From Bacillaceae bacterium JMAK1 (GTDB lineage: Bacteria; Bacillota; Bacilli; Bacillales; Marinococcaceae): a stretch of DNA of 64,000 nt. The notes beneath the pieces were generated by a model. That model saw only the letters and a list, made by a program, of their open reading frames with translations, did no database searches and was not told the DNA's origin. Below are positions 40,515 through 50,209 of this stretch, piece by piece. The stretch spans positions 584,115 to 648,114 of the forward strand of contig JIBW01000003.1 in NCBI GenBank assembly GCA_012970285.1. Reading direction: 5' to 3'. Within the stretch, counting starts at the first letter, position 1; each line of letters starts with the position of its first letter. Made by a program: the position numbers and the translations under genes.

Positions 40515-42425
40515 TTGAAGCGATTAACGGGGACATGGGTCTGGGTAGTAATTATCGCGACGGTTATCGGAATTCTTTTAACAATCAATCAAGTGTTTTA
40601 TTTGCGTTTCTTAGGTTTTGCTCCACTCGCAAATGAGTATCTTTATTATATCATCGCAATTTTTATGTCGATTTCGTTTTTGATTCTACCAGCCCGGAAG
40701 AGCGATACGAAGGTTCGATTCTACGATATTACTGCTTTTGTCTTAACGGTGATCTGCGCGCTTTATTTAGGGTTTAATGCGGAGCGGATTATTCTTGAAG
40801 GCTGGGACTGGGTAGCCCCTGTTCAAGCAACAGCTGCAGCGATTATTCTTTGGATTCTCGTGTTAGAAGTGTTGCGTCGTGCAGGTGGGAAAATCCTCTT
40901 TTTTATTTGTTTAACCATTTCACTGTATCCTCTAGTGGCTCATGTTATTCCGATTTATTTCTTACAAGGTCATAGTTTTGATTTCATTACACTTGCGAAC
41001 AACCATCTGATGAGTACAAATAGTGTACTTGGGATTCCATTGAGTACGATTGGATCACTCGTAATTGGATTTATGATCTTTGGGGTCATCTTAACGCATA
41101 CAGGTGGGGGAGAGTTCTTCTTCAAGTTGGCACAATCAATCTTCGGTCGTTCCCGCGGTGGAGAGGCGAAAGTATCGGTCGCAGGTAGCGCGTTTTTTGG
41201 GATGCTTAGTGGTAGTGCAATCTCAAATACGGTAACGACTGGTCAGTTAACGATTCCTGCGATGAAAAAAGCAGGCTATGAGCCGGAATACGCGGCAGCC
41301 ATTGAAGCAACCTCTTCAACTGGCGGAACGATTACGCCACCGATTATGGGTTCTGCAGTGTTTATTATGGCGTCATTTATCGGTGTTGCGTACCTTGAAA
41401 TTGCACTCGCGGCAATTATTCCAGCAATCTTGTTTTTCCTTGCTGTGTTTTTACAAGTGGATGCGTACGCAGCAAAGCGGGATTTAAAAGGTATTCACAA
41501 GTCAAAATTACCGAAACTATTCGCTACATTAACGAGTGGATGGATGTATTTACTTAGCATCTTGGCGTTAATCCTTGTATTAATCTTCATTCGTTCTGAA
41601 GCGCAAGCGCCCTTTTATGCAAGCGCTTTAGTGCTCGTGCTATCGTTGTTCTCAACTCAAGTAAAGTTAACGTGGGAATCATTTAAAACGATGATCTTTG
41701 ACATCGGAAAAGTCCTCGGTGAAATCGTCTCATTAATTGCAGGGATTGGCCTGATTGTCGGTGCATTTTCTGCAACAGGCGTGTCGTTCTCATTCTCTAG
41801 AGAACTCGTGCAAATGGCTGGAGACAATTTATTGTTACTACTCATTGCAGGGGCTGTGACGAGCTTTATTTTAGGTATGGGTATGACGGTCTCGGCAAGT
41901 TATATCTTCTTAGCAATCGTGTTAGCGCCAGCGCTTGCACAAGTTGGTGTGAATGTGATTGCTGCTCACTTGTTCGTTCTTTATTGGGCAACAGCATCGT
42001 ACATTACGCCACCTGTTGCTCTTGCGTCGTTTGCCGCGTCGAGTATTGCCAATTCCAATCCGCTGAGGACAAGTGTCATTTCAACAAAACTTGGGATTGT
42101 CACCTTTTTCATTCCGTTCTTCATCGTCTATCAGCCAGCTCTCATTTGGCAAGGGACGTTTACAGAATCGGTTGTAAGTATTTTTGCTGCAGTGGTAGGT
42201 GTTGTGTTAATCAGTGCTTCACTTAGCGGATACCTAGTTGGTATTGGACGGGTTAATGTACTGATTAGGACTGCGCTCTTAGTAGGTGGATTGCTCATGC
42301 TCATGCCAAGCATTGTTGTGAATCTGACGACAATTGCGGTCACGGTTATTTTGTTAATTATTTATAAGATGATTAAGAAACAACGATTTGATCAATCTGG
42401 AACGGTCGATGTATCAAATTCTTAG
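40515..42425 (+). CDS. TRAP transporter permease, fused DctQM-type
   Basis: About 636 residues with some 17 hydrophobic helices. The first ~150 residues correspond to a DctQ-like small subunit and the remainder to the DctM-like large subunit, with the diagnostic SAISNTVTTGQLTIPAMKKAGYEPEYAAAIEATSSTGGTITPPIMGSAVFIMA and YITPPVALASFAASSIA motifs. This fused form is normal for TAXI systems. The transport is driven by an ion (Na+ or H+) gradient. A start at TTG 40515 (MKRLTG) is preferred; GTG 40506 overlaps the Shine-Dalgarno. Confidence 0.94.
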   Translation: MKRLTGTWVWVVIIATVIGILLTINQVFYLRFLGFAPLANEYLYYIIAIFMSISFLILPARKSDTKVRFYDITAFVLTVICALYLGFNAERIILEGWDWVAPVQATAAAIILWILVLEVLRRAGGKILFFICLTISLYPLVAHVIPIYFLQGHSFDFITLANNHLMSTNSVLGIPLSTIGSLVIGFMIFGVILTHTGGGEFFFKLAQSIFGRSRGGEAKVSVAGSAFFGMLSGSAISNTVTTGQLTIPAMKKAGYEPEYAAAIEATSSTGGTITPPIMGSAVFIMASFIGVAYLEIALAAIIPAILFFLAVFLQVDAYAAKRDLKGIHKSKLPKLFATLTSGWMYLLSILALILVLIFIRSEAQAPFYASALVLVLSLFSTQVKLTWESFKTMIFDIGKVLGEIVSLIAGIGLIVGAFSATGVSFSFSRELVQMAGDNLLLLLIAGAVTSFILGMGMTVSASYIFLAIVLAPALAQVGVNVIAAHLFVLYWATASYITPPVALASFAASSIANSNPLRTSVISTKLGIVTFFIPFFIVYQPALIWQGTFTESVVSIFAAVVGVVLISASLSGYLVGIGRVNVLIRTALLVGGLLMLMPSIVVNLTTIAVTVILLIIYKMIKKQRFDQSGTVDVSNS

Positions 42426-42436
42426 GAGGCGATTGA

Positions 42437-44548
42437 ATGACGAGAACAGAAACCATTGAACGTTTACTTCATCCGAAATCAGTAGCCATAGTTGGCGTGT
42501 CGAAAGACTTCTCATCGATTAGTGGGAAACCGTTGAAGAATTTGCTAGAGCACCGCTATCCTGGTGACATCTATCCGGTTAACCCGAAGTATGATTCGAT
42601 TGGAGATCTTACGTGTTATGATTCAGTGTTAGATATCCCAGGTGAAGTGGATGTGGCACTACTTGCGGTGTCTGCGTCGCGAATTCTATCTATTTTAGAT
42701 GAATGTGAACAAAAAGGAATTCGTTCATTAATTTTGTTCGGATCGGGATTTGCTGAAGTTGGTGAAGAGGGAAAGGCACTGCAAGAGAAGGTCGAGCAGA
42801 AGGCGAAACAAGCGAACCTTTCACTACTCGGACCCAATTGCTTAGGGCTATTGAATGTAAAAGACTCCTTGCCACTCGGTTTTGCGACTTCATTTGAAAC
42901 AGAAACGGGCTTTATATCAGGCAACGTCGGATTTGCGTCACAAAGTGGGGCGCTCGGATTCTCGCTGTTTGGCATCGCCCAAGAGCAAGGCATCGGGTTC
43001 TCCTACATCATTAATACAGGCAATCAAATGGACATTAATACGATCGATATTATGGACTATTTACTCGATGACAGTGATACGAACGTCGTTGCTGGCTACT
43101 TGGAAAGCATTCCAGATGGAGAAGCGTTCATTACACTTGCTAAGAAAGCAAAAGAAAAACAGAAGCCTCTGCTTATTATGAAAGCTGGTCGCTCAGAAAT
43201 TGGGCAAGAAGCTGCAATGTCACATACTGCTTCCATGACAGGGTCCGATGAAATGTTCCGAACCATTGCAAAGCAATATGGTGTTGTCATTGCAAACGAT
43301 GTGGATGACTTAGTAGATCTAATGAAAATCTTTTCTCGAGCAAAACAAATGCACGGCAAGCGAGTGGCGACCATTTCAAACTCTGGAGCAGCAGGCATTA
43401 CGATGGCAGATTATAGCGAGCAACTTGGGCTGGATCTTGTCCGATTAGAGGAAAGTACGTTAAAGCAAATCTCATCCATCATTCCAAGTTACGGATCTGC
43501 AGTTAATCCGATTGATGTGACCGCTCAAGCGTTAAAAGAGCAACACATTATCGCGGACACTCTGGATGTGTTAGCGAACGCAAGCGAAGTGGATGCCATC
43601 GTCGTACAGACGACATTTGGCGGCGAACTCGGTAAAAAAGTGTGCGAGCGAATTGTAGAGATTGATCAGCAAACAGAAAAGCCAATCGTCGTAACTGTCA
43701 CCGGTTCCGAAGAGCTTACAGGAGCAGGTCGGAAGGCGCTAGAAGATGCTAATGTCCCTGTATACGTTACGTCGTACAAAACAATGTATGCCGTAGAAAA
43801 ACTCTCCACGTTTACGACGAAGACACTTGAAGACATTGACGTTCAACCTTCATTTAAAGTCAATGCGAGCGAAGCGATTTGGACAGAAGTCATCGCCAAA
43901 CAAACAGTAAAAGATCTCGGCATTGAAGTGCCTAAAGGCATTTTAGTCACTGGGCAAGAACAACTAACCAACGTATCGAATGAACTGGCCTATCCAGTCG
44001 TCGCGAAAGTCATTTCTGATGATATTTTGCACAAATCGGACGTTGGTGGCGTAGAACTCGGAATTGAGAACAGTGCGCAACTTCGTGAAAGTTATGAGCG
44101 TATCGTCCAAAGTGTTTCGAAGCACCGTCCAACAGCTACAGTTGATGGCATTCTCGTAGAAGAAATGATGCAAGAGAAGTCAGTGGAAATGTTCATTGGC
44201 ATTCAACACGATGTTGATTTTGGACCATTTATCGTCTGTGGTCTTGGTGGTATTTACATTGAAGTGTTCAAAGACTATGCGATGCGTCATGCACCGGTTT
44301 CGAAACGTAGTGCTTATCAGATGATTGACGAATTAAAATCGGCCGCAATCCTAAAAGGTGTACGTGGTCATCGTGGATATGATGTTGATGCGTTAGCCGA
44401 TGCGATTGTTAATCTTTCGCAATTTGCAGCTGCGAATCAAGATCGTATTCAAGAGATGGATCTTAATCCAGTCTTCGTTCGTGAACAAGGCTTGCAAGCG
44501 TTAGATGCGATTATCGTTTGGAGAGAGGCCGATCGTGTCCATTCATAA
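42437..44548 (+). CDS. ADP-forming acyl-CoA synthetase (acetate-CoA ligase family)
   Basis: A 703-residue NDP-forming acyl-CoA synthetase with alpha and beta parts fused. The CoA-binding Rossmann domain starts RLLHPKSVAIVGVSKDFSSISGKPLKNL. Succinyl-CoA-synthetase-like domains follow, with the phospho-histidine His263 in AAMSHTASMTGSDEMF. The C-terminal ATP-grasp part includes YPVVAKVISDDILHKSDVGGV and EMDLNPVF. The reaction joins a carboxylic acid to CoA with ATP giving ADP and phosphate. Located between a carboxylate-type importer and an acyl-CoA dehydrogenase, it probably activates the imported acid. It starts 12 bp after the permease, RBS AGGAGG. Confidence 0.94.
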   Translation: MTRTETIERLLHPKSVAIVGVSKDFSSISGKPLKNLLEHRYPGDIYPVNPKYDSIGDLTCYDSVLDIPGEVDVALLAVSASRILSILDECEQKGIRSLILFGSGFAEVGEEGKALQEKVEQKAKQANLSLLGPNCLGLLNVKDSLPLGFATSFETETGFISGNVGFASQSGALGFSLFGIAQEQGIGFSYIINTGNQMDINTIDIMDYLLDDSDTNVVAGYLESIPDGEAFITLAKKAKEKQKPLLIMKAGRSEIGQEAAMSHTASMTGSDEMFRTIAKQYGVVIANDVDDLVDLMKIFSRAKQMHGKRVATISNSGAAGITMADYSEQLGLDLVRLEESTLKQISSIIPSYGSAVNPIDVTAQALKEQHIIADTLDVLANASEVDAIVVQTTFGGELGKKVCERIVEIDQQTEKPIVVTVTGSEELTGAGRKALEDANVPVYVTSYKTMYAVEKLSTFTTKTLEDIDVQPSFKVNASEAIWTEVIAKQTVKDLGIEVPKGILVTGQEQLTNVSNELAYPVVAKVISDDILHKSDVGGVELGIENSAQLRESYERIVQSVSKHRPTATVDGILVEEMMQEKSVEMFIGIQHDVDFGPFIVCGLGGIYIEVFKDYAMRHAPVSKRSAYQMIDELKSAAILKGVRGHRGYDVDALADAIVNLSQFAAANQDRIQEMDLNPVFVREQGLQALDAIIVWREADRVHS

Positions 44549-44566
44549 TAAGGAGGTACGTGTACG

Positions 44567-46339
44567 ATGAACCCGTCTACTCAATTACCTGATACATCAG
44601 GAATTAATTATTATGAAGCAGATCAGAATTTGCCATTTCTATTACGTCAATATGTTGATTCATCGTCTTTTGAACAACTAGAGCCTCTCTTACAACAATT
44701 AGGTCGGGTTGCAAGTGAAGAAATTGATCCATTAGCATCCATTGCTGACAAACATCCACCTGTTCTTCAAACGTACGACCGAAGAGGAGAGCATGTGAAT
44801 GAAGTAAGTTATCATCCCGCGTACCGTGAACTGGAACGTATCGGCTATAGCCAATTTGGGATGTCAGCGATGACCCATCGAGCAGGCGTGATGGGGCGGA
44901 ATCAACCATTCAAGAAAATCGAGAAATATGCGCTCTGGTCACTGTTTGCACAAGGAGAGTTTGGCCTGTGTTGTCCGATGAGTATGACCGATGCGGCGGC
45001 GACGGTGCTTACCAACTATGCAAGTAAAGAAATGAAAGAAAAGTATGTTCCTAAACTTACGAGTACGTCGATGGATGACTTGTTCACTGCAGGTCAGTTC
45101 ATGACCGAAAAGCATGGTGGTTCAGACGTAGGCGAGAATACGGTAAGTGCGAAGCTTAACGGAGATCACTACGAAATCTATGGAGACAAGTGGTTTTGTT
45201 CAAACGTTTCCGGAGACATCGCACTCGTACTCGCACGACCAGAAGGCGCACCACGAGGATCAAAAGGGCTGGCAATGTTCCTCGTGCCTAAATATTTGGA
45301 TGACGGCACTCTTAATCACTACACAATTCTAAGGTTAAAAGATAAATTAGGCACAAAAGACATGGCGAGTGGTGAAGTAAACTTCCACGGAGCGATCGGT
45401 TATGTCGTCGGAAGTATCGAAAACGGCTTCAAACAGATGATGTCGATGGTGAACGCATCACGATTGTCCAATGCGGTTCGGTCTACGGGCATCATGAGAA
45501 GAAGTTTCCTTGAGGCGATCGAAACCGCCAAAGAACGAGAAGCGTTTGGAGGCAAGCTCATCGACTTACCGATGATGCAAGAGAACCTCGTGGAAATGCA
45601 ACTTGATGTGGAAGCTGCACAAGCGATGATTTTATACACCGCTCATCAATTCGATGAAAACGACCAAAACGTCAAAGGTGCAAAAGAGATGATGCGCATT
45701 CTCACACCAATTCTTAAAGGGTACATTTGTAAGCGGGCTCGCTACGTGAGCGCTGAGGCGATGGAAGTTCGAGGTGGGAATGGCTATATTGAAGAATGGG
45801 TCAATCCACGACTCGTTCGTGATGCTCATTTAGGATCGATTTGGGAAGGAACGACGAATATCGTCGCTTTAGATGTAATCAGGGCAATGCGTAAAGAACA
45901 AGCTGGTGAGGTTCTTTTATCGAGACTTCGTCAAACAGTAACGTCCCTTTCTGAGAGTAGTGAGCTATTCACAATGGCGCAAAGTGCTGTGGATGCACAG
46001 ATTACACACGTCGAATCGGTGATGAAAGATGTGGTGAAATCAACAGACAGAGAAGTCGATGCATTTGCTCGCCATTTTCTTGAGTTGTTGTACCACACGA
46101 CTGTACTCGTTCGGTTACTAGAAGAAGCAGCTGTTGAAGTAAAGGAAAGCAAATCATACCGGAAATTGTATGTGTTCTTCCAATATTATCGAAGGTACGT
46201 CTCTCGTGAGCCGCGATCCATTCAAGATGCACACAGTACAGCAACGGTGAGTAAGCAGATGCTTTTATGGCAGCCGATTCATTTTGAAGATGTTGAAGAA
46301 TATGGTCGATACGTCTTAAAGCAAACTGTTACGATGTGA
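44567..46339 (+). CDS. AidB-like acyl-CoA dehydrogenase
   Basis: A 590-residue flavoprotein of the acyl-CoA dehydrogenase family. The N-terminus (LGRVASEEIDPLASIADKHPPVL, HPAYRELERIGYSQ) follows the AidB-type subfamily. The core has FTAGQFMTEKHGGSDVGENT, GDKWFCSN, GNGYIEEWVNPRLVRDAHLGSIWEGTTNIVALDVIRAM; catalytic Glu427 lies in WEGTTN. The long C-terminal helical domain is also typical. It would oxidise the acyl-CoA made by the preceding synthetase; the substrate is unknown. AidB itself is linked to alkylation damage, but the operon here argues for catabolism. It is the last gene of the operon. Confidence 0.93.
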   Translation: MNPSTQLPDTSGINYYEADQNLPFLLRQYVDSSSFEQLEPLLQQLGRVASEEIDPLASIADKHPPVLQTYDRRGEHVNEVSYHPAYRELERIGYSQFGMSAMTHRAGVMGRNQPFKKIEKYALWSLFAQGEFGLCCPMSMTDAAATVLTNYASKEMKEKYVPKLTSTSMDDLFTAGQFMTEKHGGSDVGENTVSAKLNGDHYEIYGDKWFCSNVSGDIALVLARPEGAPRGSKGLAMFLVPKYLDDGTLNHYTILRLKDKLGTKDMASGEVNFHGAIGYVVGSIENGFKQMMSMVNASRLSNAVRSTGIMRRSFLEAIETAKEREAFGGKLIDLPMMQENLVEMQLDVEAAQAMILYTAHQFDENDQNVKGAKEMMRILTPILKGYICKRARYVSAEAMEVRGGNGYIEEWVNPRLVRDAHLGSIWEGTTNIVALDVIRAMRKEQAGEVLLSRLRQTVTSLSESSELFTMAQSAVDAQITHVESVMKDVVKSTDREVDAFARHFLELLYHTTVLVRLLEEAAVEVKESKSYRKLYVFFQYYRRYVSREPRSIQDAHSTATVSKQMLLWQPIHFEDVEEYGRYVLKQTVTM

Positions 46340-46370
46340 AAAAACGAGGAGAGGTACTCCTCGTTTTTTT
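46340..46370. terminator. Bidirectional terminator
   Basis: Stem AAAAACGAGGAG / CTCCTCGTTTTT with a 5-nt loop; T-runs on both strands. It serves the acyl-CoA dehydrogenase (+) and the carboxypeptidase (-). Confidence 0.93.
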
Positions 46371-46376
46371 GTTGGA

Positions 46377-48233
46377 TCAAGGTTGTTGACGTTTTCGAGT
46401 TCTTTTGAAGAGGAAGGCGGTAATACCTGCGAGTGCAACACCAATTGAACCGATGAGAACAACGAGACTAATAGGTGAAGCTTCTTCAGGTTGTGTACTC
46501 GTTTCATCTGAAATTGGGCTCGCATCTAGACGATCGTTTTCCATATAGCGATAGACTGGGATTTCATCACCTTGATTAACTGGGATGAAATTATACGTAA
46601 CGTAGCTGTCTTCAGATTCAGGTTCCAACGTTAACGCTATGACAGTTGCTGCGGTTTGATCCATTTCAAAGACGAGGCTACCTGCCGGAAAGATTCGCGT
46701 GGCCGTTTCTATTTCAGTTTCAACGTGATTCGTAATGTGACCTTCTTGTACTTGTTCTCCGATCGTTTGCTCGACTACCTCATACCGCTCAACAGCTAAT
46801 TCAACTGTTTCATTAAGTGCTTTTACTTCAACGCCATGTATGCGTAATTTATCAGCGATATGCTGGTGAGAAGGTGGCAAAAGGTATGCTCTAGGACGGA
46901 CTCTTTCTAATGTCGGTACAGCCTCTGTTGCACTTAAATAAGTCGTTGGTACTTCTACAACATCCCCCGTTTCGATGTCCAATATTTCCAATGGACGATC
47001 TAGTTCCGTTGCCTCACTACGAATGACAATTGTGTCAGAAGGATCAACAGTCTTTCCGCTTTCAACCAATTGCTCACGTGCGTCGTGTATCATGGAGGAT
47101 ATATCGTCAGAATGCTCTGCAGTCGTTTGCAAAAAGCTTTCAATGGTCAAGTAATGAGAGTGAACGCGTCTTGCGAAACTTTCACGTCCAAAGCGATCTC
47201 CGCGCCCTTCTAATAAAAACGTAAAGCTTGGAAGTAAAGCGGCTATTTCTTTTTCAAAACGAGGTGAACCATTACCCTCCGAGACAGTGATTGTTTCTGT
47301 GTCAGGGTCATAGTCTTCAGGAAAAGATACGTACGTATCGGTTGAATAACCAGCATCTTCTAATTGGTCAAACGCGTTTTGGATGAAAAGGTCATCAGCC
47401 ATTTGACGAATCTCTTCGGGTACATTAAGGTTATAGCCTTTAGCGAGTAAGATGTCGTGGTACGGACCGCCGCCTTCATTGCCAAATTCTTTAAAAGCAT
47501 CCCAGTTTCGGTGTCCATATTCATGTGAGGTTAGGACAACTTCTGGCTTGAATCGTTGCAACGCTTTGTTCATTGCTTTCGTTTCAGGAAGGTCTAACTT
47601 CATATGATCACGGTTAATCCAAGGACCCCTCGCACTTCCAAATTGGAAGTAATGCGAACCATCAGGATTTACACGAGGAATAATGATGACGTTGATGTTA
47701 GCTAACAATTTGTCACCGATCTCTTCTAGAGCAAGTTTTTGAGCGGCAACTAAGGCAGCTTCACCGGCGCCGGGCTCACTACCGTGGACTTGGGCTTCCA
47801 GCCATACGGTAGGTTTATTTTTCGTTTCATCAATCGCCCCTCCATCTTCGGTGAAAATAAGTAAAGGAATCTCTCGGTTTTCTTGTGAATAACCGATGTT
47901 CTCTATTTGGAGGCGATCACTTTCTGTATCTAGTTCATGAAGAAAGCTCATCATTTCTTCAGTTGTCGTAAAGTTTTCTTTATCAGGTGCAAAACCAGGT
48001 GTAGTGAATGCAACATCTGGGTCGGGGTAGAGCGATTTAATATGATCAGGTTGCTCCATACTTTGTCCGAAGTAAGGCTGATAAGAAAAGGGAATTGTTG
48101 CATCAGGCTTTTGACCCGCAGCAGGTGGAGTTTCTGTAGGTGAGAGACCGTCACTTGAACTAGTTGCTTGAACCGGTGTTGTCATTAAAAGTAAACCTCC
48201 AATCAAGATTGAATAGTTCTTTAATTTAGACAT
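46377..48233 (-). CDS. Secreted, membrane-anchored M14 zinc carboxypeptidase
   Basis: A 618-residue surface metallopeptidase. A signal peptide (1-23) precedes a Thr/Pro-rich linker. The M14 domain (about 85-370) shows the HxxE zinc pair in EAQVHGSEPGAGEAAL, the third ligand in LTSHEYGHRNWD, an RVNPDG motif and the late catalytic Glu region FLLEGRGD. A long beta-rich segment follows, and the protein ends with a single transmembrane helix (LVVLIGSIGVALAGITAFLF) and a basic KRTRKRQQ tail, a cell-surface anchor. Substrates are likely peptides or wall peptides; unknown. It is monocistronic. Confidence 0.9.
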   Translation of the reverse strand: MSKLKNYSILIGGLLLMTTPVQATSSSDGLSPTETPPAAGQKPDATIPFSYQPYFGQSMEQPDHIKSLYPDPDVAFTTPGFAPDKENFTTTEEMMSFLHELDTESDRLQIENIGYSQENREIPLLIFTEDGGAIDETKNKPTVWLEAQVHGSEPGAGEAALVAAQKLALEEIGDKLLANINVIIIPRVNPDGSHYFQFGSARGPWINRDHMKLDLPETKAMNKALQRFKPEVVLTSHEYGHRNWDAFKEFGNEGGGPYHDILLAKGYNLNVPEEIRQMADDLFIQNAFDQLEDAGYSTDTYVSFPEDYDPDTETITVSEGNGSPRFEKEIAALLPSFTFLLEGRGDRFGRESFARRVHSHYLTIESFLQTTAEHSDDISSMIHDAREQLVESGKTVDPSDTIVIRSEATELDRPLEILDIETGDVVEVPTTYLSATEAVPTLERVRPRAYLLPPSHQHIADKLRIHGVEVKALNETVELAVERYEVVEQTIGEQVQEGHITNHVETEIETATRIFPAGSLVFEMDQTAATVIALTLEPESEDSYVTYNFIPVNQGDEIPVYRYMENDRLDASPISDETSTQPEEASPISLVVLIGSIGVALAGITAFLFKRTRKRQQP

Positions 48234-48442
48234 TTTACCATACCCTTTCTAGTTTGTTCAGAGAGATACACGAAAAGTGATTTCTCGCTAATCGTATTGA
48301 CGTAGTAAGGGTTCCATGTTGATTTCGTGAGTTATTGAGGAAAAACTAGAAGTAAAGACTAGTCAATGTAGGTATTTATTTCATATTTTCATAACGATGT
48401 TCTTAAACCGCGCAGTCAAAATAGTCGGAAGGGTGTTTTAAG

Positions 48443-49477
48443 ATGCTAACTAAGCCAAAAAAGCTACAACGTGGAGATAAGGTAGCAACAATTAGTCCGT
48501 CTTTTGGCGGAGCAGGTGAACCTGATCTACACTGGCGTTACAAGCAAGGTGTGGAGCGTTTAGAATCGGTGTTTGGTCTAGTAGTGGTTCCAATGCCGAA
48601 CAGTTTAAAACGAGCAGACTACTTGTATGATCATCCCGAAGCACGTGCAGCCGATCTAATGTGTGCATTTAAAGATCCAAGCATAAAAGCAGTGATTGCG
48701 AACATCGGTGGAGATGATAGCATTCGTTTACTGCCATATATTGATTTCGAAGTGATCAGGGACAACCCAAAGGTTATCCTTGGTTATTCTGATGTCACGA
48801 TCAGTCACCTATTTTGTCATAAAGCAGGCCTTTCTTCGTTTTACGGTCCTGCTGTTTTAACGGACTTTGCGGAGAACGTGGAAATGTTCCCATATACCGT
48901 TGAGATGATCAAGCGGACATTGTTTTCGAGCGAAGTAATTGGAGAAGTAAAGCCTGCCACAGAGTGGACGAGTGAGTATTTGCCGTGGGAAGAGGAAGAG
49001 ACGAAGCATCAACGTCGTTCGACTCAAGTAAACGATGGAATTGAAGTTCTACAAGGAGATGGAGTCGTCAGTGGCCGCCTCTTTGGTGGGAGCATAGAGG
49101 CTCTAGAACATGCGAAAGGAACAATTTTATGGCCGGATGAGGAGTATTGGAATGATCACATCTTATTCTTTGAAACTTCTGAGGAAAAGCCAGAACCAAG
49201 GCTGATTAGAAGTTGGCTTAGAAACTATGCCGCGCAAGGCATTCTACATAGAATAAACGGGATCATCTTTGGGAAACCACAAGATGAAGCGTATTATGAA
49301 GAGTACAAAGAAGCCATTACGAGTGTAATGAAAGAACAACGGCTAGACACACTGCCTATATTATTTAATTTGAACTTTGGTCACACTGAACCTAAGTTTT
49401 TATTGCCGTACGGTGCACTTGCTGAAATCAACACGAAGAACAAGAGCTTCTCCATTTTGGAAGGTGGCGTACAGTAG
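48443..49477 (+). CDS. MccF-like S66 LD-carboxypeptidase family protein
   Basis: A 344-residue cytoplasmic serine peptidase of family S66. The catalytic triad is recognisable: Ser116 in VILGYSDVTI, Glu244 in LFFETSEEKPEP and His314 in NLNFGHTEPK. That spacing is close to the Ser118/Glu243/His311 triad of MccF, the microcin C immunity protein, rather than to muramoyl LD-carboxypeptidase LdcA. It may cleave aminoacyl-nucleotide antibiotics or murein peptides. No microcin genes are nearby. RBS GGAAGGGTG; a terminator follows. Confidence 0.92.
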   Translation: MLTKPKKLQRGDKVATISPSFGGAGEPDLHWRYKQGVERLESVFGLVVVPMPNSLKRADYLYDHPEARAADLMCAFKDPSIKAVIANIGGDDSIRLLPYIDFEVIRDNPKVILGYSDVTISHLFCHKAGLSSFYGPAVLTDFAENVEMFPYTVEMIKRTLFSSEVIGEVKPATEWTSEYLPWEEEETKHQRRSTQVNDGIEVLQGDGVVSGRLFGGSIEALEHAKGTILWPDEEYWNDHILFFETSEEKPEPRLIRSWLRNYAAQGILHRINGIIFGKPQDEAYYEEYKEAITSVMKEQRLDTLPILFNLNFGHTEPKFLLPYGALAEINTKNKSFSILEGGVQ

Positions 49478-49481
49478 TAGA

Positions 49482-49511
49482 GAAAGGAGAGCAGGTTTCC
49501 TTTCTTTTTTT
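49482..49511 (+). terminator. Terminator after the S66 peptidase gene
   Basis: Stem GAAAGGA / TCCTTTC with a 9-nt loop and a run of seven T. Confidence 0.85.
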
Positions 49512-49559
49512 ATTTTCAAAAAGTTCTTGCGATTACTTGTGGATTTCTGTATCTTTATA

Positions 49560-49579
49560 TTGACTGACTAATCAATCAA
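49560..49579. promoter_or_regulatory. Candidate operator of the TetR-CPBP unit
   Basis: TTGACTGACTAATCAATCAA is a near-perfect dyad (one mismatch) ending 18 bp before the TetR start codon. Just upstream is a plausible promoter: TTGCGA, 17-bp spacer, TATCTT. The dyad would overlap the start of transcription, which suits autorepression. Confidence 0.6.
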
Positions 49580-49597
49580 AAATATAGAGGTGTGCAC

Positions 49598-50206
49598 ATG
49601 CCAAGGGACGAACATCAAAACCGTGAGATTAGAGATGCAAGGCGAGATCAATTGCTAGAAGCAGCGAGCGTTATTTTTGCAAGAAGAGGAATGGCAGGTA
49701 CAAAGATTAGTGACGTAGCCAAAGAAGCAAAGCTAAGTCACGGTCTCGTTTACCATTATTTCAATTCTAAGGAACAGTTGTTTTATGAGCTCGTGAAGAA
49801 AGCAAGTGAAAGGTCAATGGTAAGTCTTACAAAGGCCTTGGAGGTAGAGGGCACACCATTAGATCAATTAACTCTAATGACAGAAGAAATCTTACGTTCC
49901 ATTGAGCATGGTAATGAATTGCACCTGTTTGTCATTATGATTCAAGCGAGCACATCGGATGCAGTACCTGAACAAGTGACGAGTCTATTAAGCGATGTCA
50001 ATCATTCACCTGTTAAAGCCATCCTTCCTATGTTGATCGCTGGTCAAGAACGAGGAGAGATCGTTCAGGATGATCCGGTTCAACTAGCGGTTGCATATTA
50101 TGCGATGATTCAAGGCTTGGCTATAAATAAGATTCAGTGGAAGGAATGTCCAATTCCAAAAGCATCCATTCTTCTTCGGTTGTTCACGAGTAAAGGTGGG
50201 GAGTAA
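49598..50206 (+). CDS. TetR/AcrR-family regulator
   Basis: About 202 residues. The N-terminal HTH shows RRDQLLEAASVIFARRGMAGTKISDVAKEAKLSHGLVYHYFNSKEQLFYELV, an excellent TetR signature. The C-terminal domain is all-helical with no specific match. ATG 49598 is used (GAGGTG upstream); the GTG two codons earlier overlaps the RBS. It is 3 bp before the CPBP protease gene and has a dyad upstream, so it probably represses its own two-gene operon. Confidence 0.93.
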   Translation: MPRDEHQNREIRDARRDQLLEAASVIFARRGMAGTKISDVAKEAKLSHGLVYHYFNSKEQLFYELVKKASERSMVSLTKALEVEGTPLDQLTLMTEEILRSIEHGNELHLFVIMIQASTSDAVPEQVTSLLSDVNHSPVKAILPMLIAGQERGEIVQDDPVQLAVAYYAMIQGLAINKIQWKECPIPKASILLRLFTSKGGE

Positions 50207-50209
50207 GTA

